A DNA stretch of 64,000 nt, from NCBI RefSeq assembly GCF_000371785.1, contig NZ_AQUI01000002.1, positions 2,955,276 through 3,019,275 of the forward strand, read 5' to 3'. The position numbers and the translations under genes are program-made. Source of the DNA: Actinopolyspora halophila DSM 43834 (GTDB lineage: Bacteria > Actinomycetota > Actinomycetes > Mycobacteriales > Pseudonocardiaceae). The notes beneath the pieces are model-generated. The model was given only the letters and a program-made list of their open reading frames with translations. It made no database searches and was not told where the DNA came from. Below, piece after piece: positions 36,001-43,600 of the stretch. The first letter of the stretch is position 1. The number at the start of each line of letters is the position of its first letter.

Positions 36001-37659
36001 CGTCGGGTCCGCGCCCGTCGCGGCGGCGTCCAACGCGTCCGCCAAGCGAGCGACGTCGTCGGAGACGACGGCCATCCGGTAGCCGTGATGGGAACGCTGT
36101 TCCGCGGCGGCGCGGCACAGACCGGGCACCTGTTCCGGAGGAGTGCCCCGGACCGTCCGGGCGAAACGTCCGGCGAGTTCGCGCACGGCGCGTTCCTCCC
36201 TGCCGGACAACGTCAACAAGTGGGGCCCCGCCTCCCGCTCGTCGCGTTCCCCGCCCACTGTCTCGGAAGGAGCCGGCTCTTCCAGGACGAGGTGGACGTT
36301 CGTGCCACTGGCACCGAACGAACTCAACCCCGCTCGTGCCCGCCGTTCCCGGCTCGGCCAGGGCGTGGGTGCGACCGGTACCCGCACCCGCAGCGAAGCC
36401 CAGTCGATGTTGGGATTCGGTTCCTCGAAATGCGGATGAGGCGGTATCTCGCGGTGCCTGAGTGCCAGCACCACCTTCATCAGGCCGGCCACGCCGGCTG
36501 CCGCTTCCAGGTGGCCCATGTTGGTCTTCACCGAACCGACCAGCAACGGATCATCGTCACCGCGGTCCGCTCCCAGTACCGCGTGCAGGCTGTTGAGCTC
36601 GATCGGATCCCCCAACGCGGTGCCCGTACCGTGGGCCTCGACGTAGTCGACCTCGGCGGGCCCGACCCCCGCGTCGGCGAGGGCGTCACCGATCACGGCC
36701 CGCTGCGCGGCAGGGTTGGGCACGGAGACGCCGCTGGCCCGGCCGTCGTGGTTGACCGCGCTTCCCCGGATGACCGCGAGCACCTCGTCGCCGTCGGACA
36801 GCGCCGTGTCCAGACGCTTGAGCAGAACCATGCCGCAGCCTTCGGCACGGACGTAGCCGTCGGCGGACGCGTCGAAAGTCGCGCAACGTCCTCGGGGGGA
36901 GGCCGCCCCGGCCTTGTCCACCAGCACGAAACCGTACGGCGACAGGAGGAGGTTCACCCCACCCGCCAACGCGAGGTCCACGTCACCGGAGCGCAGTGCC
37001 CTGCATGCCTGGTGCAGTGCCACCAGCGAGGACGAACAGGCCGTGTCGATCACCTGAGACGGCCCCTGGAGTCCGAAGGTGTGACTGATGCGTCCGGCTA
37101 TGAAGCTGGGCTCACCGAAGATCTGGTATCCGTCGACCGACTCCGGGGTCCCGAACTGCTGTCGCAGCCGCACGTAATCGTCAGTACTCGCTCCGATGTA
37201 GACACCGGTACGACTGCCGTTGAGCGACAGTACGGGCTTGCCCGCTCGTTCGAAGGTCTCCCACGCCACCTCGAGGGCGATTCGTTGCTGCGGATCCATC
37301 CCGACCGCCTCGGCGGGCGAGATCCCGAACAGCTGCGGATCGAACCCGTACACCTCGTCGAGGTACCCCCCGCGGAGAACGGAGGTGGTTCCGGGATGGT
37401 CGGGGTCCGGGTGGTAGTAGGACCCGGTGTCCCACCGCTCCGCTGGAAAGTCCCCGATCGCGTCTCCACTCTCCTGCAGCAGTCGCCACAGGCCGTCCGG
37501 AGTGTTCGCGCTCCCGGGGAACCGGTGTCCCGCGCCGACGATCGCTATCGGTTCGCTCGCCCGCTTGCTCAGCGCCTCGCGCAGCTTCGCGATGGTGTCC
37601 AGTGCCTCACCCAGCTTCGCCCGGTAGTCGAGCGCGCCGGTGCTGCCGTCTTCCGGCAT
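33040..37659 (-). CDS. Type I PKS, module 3: KS-AT-KR-ACP (PltC-like)
   Basis: About 1,539 residues from an ATG (complement of 37657-37659) behind AAGGAG; a GTG 15 nt earlier overlaps the preceding PKS stop and is an alternative. Numbered from that GTG, the KS has Cys213 (TACSSS), His348 (EAHGTG) and His388 (KTNMGH). The AT has Ser665 (GHSIG) and HAFH 765-768, predicting malonyl-CoA. The KR at about 1170-1430 is intact (ITGGLGGLGR, Ser1321, Tyr1334, Asn1338). The ACP serine is Ser1496 (GMDSL). There is no DH, ER or TE. A coiled N-terminal docking-like helix (YRAKLGEALDTIAKLREALSKR) is present. It makes the last extension and reduces that beta-keto group. Confidence 0.93.
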   Translation of the reverse strand: MPEDGSTGALDYRAKLGEALDTIAKLREALSKRASEPIAIVGAGHRFPGSANTPDGLWRLLQESGDAIGDFPAERWDTGSYYHPDPDHPGTTSVLRGGYLDEVYGFDPQLFGISPAEAVGMDPQQRIALEVAWETFERAGKPVLSLNGSRTGVYIGASTDDYVRLRQQFGTPESVDGYQIFGEPSFIAGRISHTFGLQGPSQVIDTACSSSLVALHQACRALRSGDVDLALAGGVNLLLSPYGFVLVDKAGAASPRGRCATFDASADGYVRAEGCGMVLLKRLDTALSDGDEVLAVIRGSAVNHDGRASGVSVPNPAAQRAVIGDALADAGVGPAEVDYVEAHGTGTALGDPIELNSLHAVLGADRGDDDPLLVGSVKTNMGHLEAAAGVAGLMKVVLALRHREIPPHPHFEEPNPNIDWASLRVRVPVAPTPWPSRERRARAGLSSFGASGTNVHLVLEEPAPSETVGGERDEREAGPHLLTLSGREERAVRELAGRFARTVRGTPPEQVPGLCRAAAEQRSHHGYRMAVVSDDVARLADALDAAATGADPTEVHHGRAVAAHRAGVAFVFPGQGAQYAGMGRELYRDQPVFRQALLRCCELMDPSLPRPLRDVLFDADGDGDLNETRYTQPALFAVEYALSELMRSWGVKPGVVLGHSIGEYTAACVAGALDLPDAARLVVARAGLMQRIDRPGAMISVTMSETEALEVLADRRDSVSVAAVNGPDNVVLAGDSGAVDALSAELTERGTPLSRLRVSHAFHSPLIEPVLPELTRVAEEVPVREPDIPLISNITGEAVGLRELSDPEYWARHARGTVRFADGIRAMSEYKPAVCVETGPGRGLRALGERCLGDSAPSWATSLRRADGEAESVFGALARLHVTGAPVNLSAVHEGIRPRGGRLPSYPFQHQRLTFPATRVASPGADPVDTGDHQVDYRLRWREVTPALVSEWSPQRLLVFVDDGEFGTDLLYRIAERGDDRVLVRRGDRFRRVADDEFELPAGDPTSVRLLSEQAGSFDQVLYLWPLSRATAAEAEKPDPDLAGRARDDFVTVLELLRGFGSSDDSAPRVRVVDRGESGESESPALGLRSAPLSGLGQVAALERPASWGGLLDLDPREITGLGVSRLLDELCADTDDDQVVYRDGRRLVPRLVPDAPPSGSEVPVHGDGTYLITGGLGGLGRTIARWLVERGARRLVLTGRRGLPARSEWDSGELGESARAAIALVRDLEAAGASVSIHAADTADETAMTGVLAAIAETAPLRGVVHAAGTAGAQLIEDIDTETADSVIKSKVDGAWVLHRLLGETPLDFLVFMSSIASVWGSSDLAAYAAANSFLDRLAVHRRSCGLPGVSVNWGPWEVDSGLGGEELLDYLRSTGLRPLSVRTGLDRFAAALVGPPQRVVADVDWTVLAGLLQSKRRRPLLEDVETGEPDGPGDDGAHSGVLAAVLAADSSEREGLLDDYARNRIAEQLGVDRNELTDDADLVELGMDSLAVMHVLGRFRTDLRLTLAPRPFFVEPAVRWGRLLAAEITQQFLDTAE

Positions 37660-37670
37660 CGTCGGCTCCT

Positions 37671-40600
37671 TCACAGTAACGAGTTCGCGGCGTCGATCTC
37701 CGCCGTGAATCGGGTGAGCAGGTCGTCATCGGTCTCGTGCGTCGGTTCCGTCGACGCGGTGCTTCGCCCCCCGCAGTCGGCCTCCTCGGCGGATTCCCGG
37801 GTATCGCCGAGTGCTTCCGTGATGAGCCGCTCCGCCAGGGCCGCTGCGTTGGGATGTTCGAACACGACGGTCGCGGGCAGCGAACGCGCGAAACGACGCT
37901 CCAGCCGGACACGCAGCTCCAGCGAGGTAACCGACGTCATCCCCTGCTCGAAGAACCCCTGGTCCGGATCGAGATCGTCGGCGGAATCCGCTCCGAGCAC
38001 AGCCGCCACCTCCGCGAGCACGAGCTCGACGGCCAACGACCGACGTCGCTCGTCATCGAGACCGGCCAAACGCCCGGCGGTTCCGGCGGCCTCGTCAGGG
38101 GTCTCCTCGAGTACCAACGAGTCGAACAACGGCCATTCGATCGCTTGGCGGTACATCCGCAGCAACAGCCACCAGTCGGCCTCCGCCGCGAAGACTTTGC
38201 CCGAAGTGGCCGTGGCCAACCGGTACAGCAGATCCACGGCAGCTCGGCAGGAGTGCGTGCCCAACCCGCTGCGCCCGAGACGGGAACGGCTGTACTCGTC
38301 CGTAAGCCCCGGACCTTCGACAGCGGGGACGGCAACTGCCACAGCGGGCAGGCCGTGTGCCGTCCGCACGGTCACCAGGGCGTGCAGCAGCGCATCACCC
38401 ACTGCGGCTCGTTGCGCCCCGGGAGCGCCCCAGTCAGCGGCGAGACCGGTGCACACGGCGAAGGCATCCGGCTGGACCCCCGCTTCCGCGCAAGCACGGT
38501 GCAGCTGCCAAGCGCCGAGCGCTCTGCGCTCGGCGTCCGAGACCGCCGGGGCTCCGCCGCTCTGGCCCCCGTCGGGATCCAGGTGGAAGTCCGCGCCGAG
38601 CCAGTACACACCCGCCAACGGTTCTTCCGAACTGTGGCTTTCCCGGACGAGTTCTCGCGCACCCTCCACCCGCGTGGGATCGCTCTCGGCAATCACCAGG
38701 CGCGCACCAGCTCGCGAGACATCGGCGGTGAGCTCGGCGCAGTCGGCCGTCTCCGCCAGCGCCCCGGACAGTACTACGCGTCCGGCGCCGCTCTCGGCCA
38801 AGTCGCGTGCGAGTCCTGCCGCCACTTCACCGCAGTCCACCCCCGCGATGAGGTAGCTCGCCTTCGCCCCCGGTTCCCGGGGCGCGGGAGCCACGACTCG
38901 CGTGCCGACGTGCTCGACCCGGGGAACGTAGCGCCGTGACCCCCGTAGTGCGACGTGATCCTCCCGGTCACCGCCGAGAACCTCCTCGACGATCGCGGCC
39001 GCGTCCTCCTCCGGGGTGCTTCCTCCCGGCTCCAGGTCCAGCACGCCGCCCCAGACCTCGGGGTGTTCGACCCCGGCCACCCCGGCGAGGGTCCACACCG
39101 GAGCTCTCAGCGCTCCGGGAACGTCGTGTTCCCCCACGGCACAGCCGTGCCTGGTCACGTACCAGACACGTTCCCCCGTGCGGTGGGCCGCCGCTGCCTT
39201 TGCCACGGACCCGTAATGGCCCGCCGCCTCCCCGATGTTGTGCTCACCGGGATTCGTCGTGGGCAGATCGAGGCCCCACAGGTGCACCGTTCCCCGGTAC
39301 TCGCCCCGCGCACGCAGTTCGCGAACGCGTTCCTCGAGCTCGCCCTCCCCGCTCGTCCCCGTGAACAGCTCCGCCGTGGCACCACGGAGTCGCAACTGCC
39401 GGGACAGCGACTCGGCCACCCCCGACTCGTCGGCCAACAGCAGCCAACTGCCCTCCGAAAGGGAGGGGGCCGACCGCCGAGGACGTTCGCGCCAACCGAA
39501 CCGCTGGGTGGCGAACGAGTCGGCTTCCGCTTCACCACCTCCGAATTCCACCCCGTCGAAGCGCACCAGCTCGGCGCCCTCGGCCTCGCACACGCGCAGA
39601 TCGAGCAACGGATGTGCCCCCGAGCGCCGCGCCCGCAGCATCAACCGCACCCGTCGGGCGGACCGAGTCGACACCGTCGCCGATTCGACAGCCGTGGGAT
39701 CCACGGGCCCACCGCCGAGCAGCAATTCCGCGAGGTCCCACGCGAGCGGCAGCAACCGGGGCGGCAGAGTCCACCGCCCCGGCTCCGGCGGAAACTCGAC
39801 CAGCACCTCGACCGCGTCCGGGCAGGCGGCGACGAGCGTCGGACCGTGCTCCAGTTCGGCCAGTGCCCGTTCCCAACGGTCGGCGAGCGAACGATCACCG
39901 TCCGAGACGACTTTCCAGTCGAGCTCGTACCCGTCCGGCACGAGGTCCACAGTGCACGCGGCGAGCTCCCCGACGGCGTCCGGTCCGTCCGCCGGGGAAA
40001 CGCCCGCGCTGTCCCCCGAAGGGGCCGGGGCCAAACGCAGGTTCGGCCCCCCGGACCCTGAGCACGCGTCGAGCTGCACCGTCCGCGGCCGAGTCCGTTC
40101 CGGGTGACGAGGCAGTTCCAACCCGCGCAGTCGCACTCGACGGTGCCCGGTGATCTCCGCGGCCGCGGTGCACAGCAACTCCGTCCACACCGCGCTCGGT
40201 TGCTGTTCACCGTGTCCGTTCCGAACCGCCGTGGTCAGCGCTTCGCCCACATCGGCCTCGAAGGTTCGAGTGCCCGTTGCCCGTGTCCGGATCGATCCGC
40301 GCAGCAACGGGTGCCGTGACGGAAGGACGGAAGGAAGTCCGGAACCGGAGCGGTCGTGCTCGACCCAGTAGCGCTTGTGCTGCCAGGCGTAGGTCGGCCC
40401 GGGCTCGGGTTCCGCCGCGGGCAGCATCGTCCGCCAGTCGAGGTCGTGACCGTGCACGTGCAGCTTCGCCAATCCGTCGAACAGTGCGATTTCGGCGCTT
40501 TCCTCCCTGCGCAGCGAGGCGATCGTCGCTCCAGCGACGCCTGCCTCCTGCATCTCCTGTTCGATCGGTTGCAGCAGCACCGGGTGCGGTGCGACTTCGA

Positions 40601-43600
40601 GGAAGGTTCGGGTCCCGGCGGAGAGCAGCGCTCGCGTCGCATCGGCGAACCGAACCGGCATGCGGATGTTGTCCCCCCAGAACGAGGCGGTCATGTCGGG
40701 ACCGCGCACCCGCCCACCGCGCACCGCCGAGTAGAGCGGTATCTCCTCGACCGCGGGGGAGAGCCCCGCCAGTTCCTCGACCAACCGTTCACGCAGCGGT
40801 TCCGCGAACGGGCTGTGCCCCGGACCGCTCGATGTGATCAAACGTGCGAACACGTTGCGTTCGCTCAGCTCATCGGTCAGTGCACGCAGGGCCTCGGTGC
40901 TGCCCGACAGCACCGTGCTCTGTCCGCTGTTGACCACGGAGATCCACATCTCCTCGGAGCGACCGGCGATCTCACGCAGCACCTCCCGCTCCGGCAACCC
41001 GAGGACCGCCATGCTCCCCTTGCCGGTCAACTCCTTGAGGAGCCGAGTGCGGCGGGCCATGACCCGGGCCGCTTCCTCCAGGGTGAGAGCTCCCGCGACA
41101 TGGGCGGCGGCGACCTCGCCCATGCTGTGTCCGACGACGGCGCAGGGCCGTACTCCCCATGCGCGCCAGCGTTCGGCCAGCGCCACCTGCAGCACGAAGA
41201 TCAGCACCTGCTGATCCAGCTCGGCACGCGGCTCCTCCCCGCCGCGCAACACCTCGCACACCGACCAGTCCAGGTGTTCGCGCAGAGCGCGATCGCAACG
41301 TTGCACCGTGGTGGTGAACACGGGATCGGCACCGATCAGATCGGCGGCCATGCCCGACCACTGCGACCCGTATCCGGAAAAGACGAACACCGGGCCACTG
41401 CCCTGGTCCGCATCCGCCGTACCACCGATCACGGCCGAGTCGGCGTCCTGTTCCAGCCAGCGGTCCAGTTTCCGGACGAGCTCGACGCGGTTGGATCCGT
41501 GCACCACCAGCCGGTGGTCGAAGTGGGTGCGCCACAAGGCGGCCGTACGGCACAACCCGGCCGGTTTCGGACCGTGCTCGTTCTCGAGCAGGACACGGTA
41601 GGACTCGGCCTGGGCCGCCAACGCGGAGGCCGAGTGGGCCGACACCGGCAGGACCAGCCTGCCGTCACCGTCGACCGGTTCCGCGCGCGACGCGGCGGGA
41701 GCCGCACCGAGTACCACGTGAGCGTTCGTCCCGGTGAGGCCGAAAGCGCTGACGCCGGCGAACCGTTCCGGATCGTCGAACCCCTGTTCCTCGGCGGCGA
41801 CCCGCAACGGGGACTCCTCCCAGGCAACGGCACTCGTCGGGCGCACCGTGTGCAGCTGGCGCGGAATCCTGCGATGGTGCAGGGCCAGTGCGGCCTTGAT
41901 CAACCCGGCGATGCCGGACGCCGCCTCGAGGTGGCCGATGTTCGTCTTGACCGAACCGACCGGACAACGCCGCGGCCCCTCCCGCTCCCCGAGCACGTTG
42001 CCCAGTGCGTTCAACTCGATCGGGTCACCGAGCGGAGTTCCCGTGCCGTGCGCTTCGACATAGCCGATCCCGGACCCCGGAACCCCCGCGTCGGTGAGTG
42101 CCGTACGTACCACTTCTTCCTGGGCCGGACCGTTCGGCACTGTCAACCCGCCGCTGGCGCCGTCGTTATTCACCGCCGACCCCAGCAGCACCGCGTAGAC
42201 GTCGTCCCCGTCGGAGATCGCCCGTGACAGCGGTTTGAGCACGACCACGCCGCACCCCTCGCCACGGGTGTACCCGTCGGCGGAATCGTCGAAGGTCTTG
42301 CAGCGACCGTCGACGGCCAGTGCCCCGGCCAACTCACTGGACTGATGGATGACGGGTTTGACGATGAGGTTCACACCTCCCGCCAGCGCCAGCTCGCTCT
42401 CCCCCGAGCGGATACTGCGCATCGCCAGATGCACCGCGACCAGGGACGAGGAACAGGCCGTGTCCACGGCCAAACTCGGGCCGCGTGCCCCGAGGAAGTA
42501 CGACAGCCTCCCCGCGCTCGCCGCGAAGGAGACCCCCGTTCCGTAGGACGCGTCGACGTTGTCCGGATGTCCCGCGACCAGTTCGGCGTAATCATGCGAG
42601 TTCATCCCGGCGAACACCCCGGTGCTGCTGCCGGCCAGATCCGCGGCCACCACGCCCGCGTTCTCCAGGGCCTCCCAGGCGACCTCCAGGAACATTCGCT
42701 GCTGCGGATCCATGACGCGGGCCTCTCGCGGAGGAACGCGGAAGAATCCCGCGTCGAACTCGTCGATCCCCTCCAGATATCCGCCCATCCAGGACTCCCC
42801 GTCCTGGAACCGTCCCCCCGGGGCGGGAGTGATCGCGTCGGTGCCTTCGCGCAGCAATCGCCAGTATCCGTCCGGCCCGGAGGCGTCCCCGGGGAAACGA
42901 CAGCCGATTCCCACCACCGCCACCGGTTCCGAACCATCGTCACGACCGGCCGGGACGGGTTCGGGACGCGCTGCCGCACCGTCCCCGGGCGGCTCGGGAT
43001 CGGTCGTCTCCTCCGCGCTCTCCGTACGAGCGTCCCGGGGAACCAGGGTCTCCAGGTGCTCGGCCAGTCTCCGCACAGTGGGGTGGTCGAACGGGGCGGT
43101 CTTGGCGACGCGGACCCCGAGCGAGGATCCGAGCCCGTTCGCCAGCGCGACGGTGCCGACGCTGTCCATGCCCATCTCCGTGAACCCCTGACCGCGCCGC
43201 ACCGAGTCGGACGAGTCCATTCCGAGCACTTCCGCGACGTTCCGGGCGACCAGCTCCACCAGACCGTCCTGCCCGAAGGCCCCCTGCTCGCTCGGCGTGG
43301 TTCGTGCGGGCGCCTCCTCGGGAACGGGTTCCGGGGAGACCGGCGAACCGGACGGCCGTGGGAACCACAGCTTCGGCCCGCGCCAGGGATGGGTCGGAAC
43401 GTCGGCGGGTGGTCCGGACCGAGCTCGCACCGCCGACCAGTCGATGTCCACCCCCGCCTCGTACAGCGTCGCGAGAGCCGTGCCGATCGAAGCCCGCTCC
43501 GGGCGGTCGTGCCGCAGAGATCCGGTCGCCACTCCGGTGACGCCCTCCCCGCGGAGACAGTCCAGTACCGGCCGTGTCAGGACCGGGTGCGGCCCGACCT

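Noticed and set aside
34861-38856. A 1,331-codon open frame on the plus strand through the PKS genes
   Set aside because: It is antisense to the KS, AT and KR coding sequence; its translation is His/Arg/Gly/Pro-rich without domains. High GC removes stops from the opposite strand.
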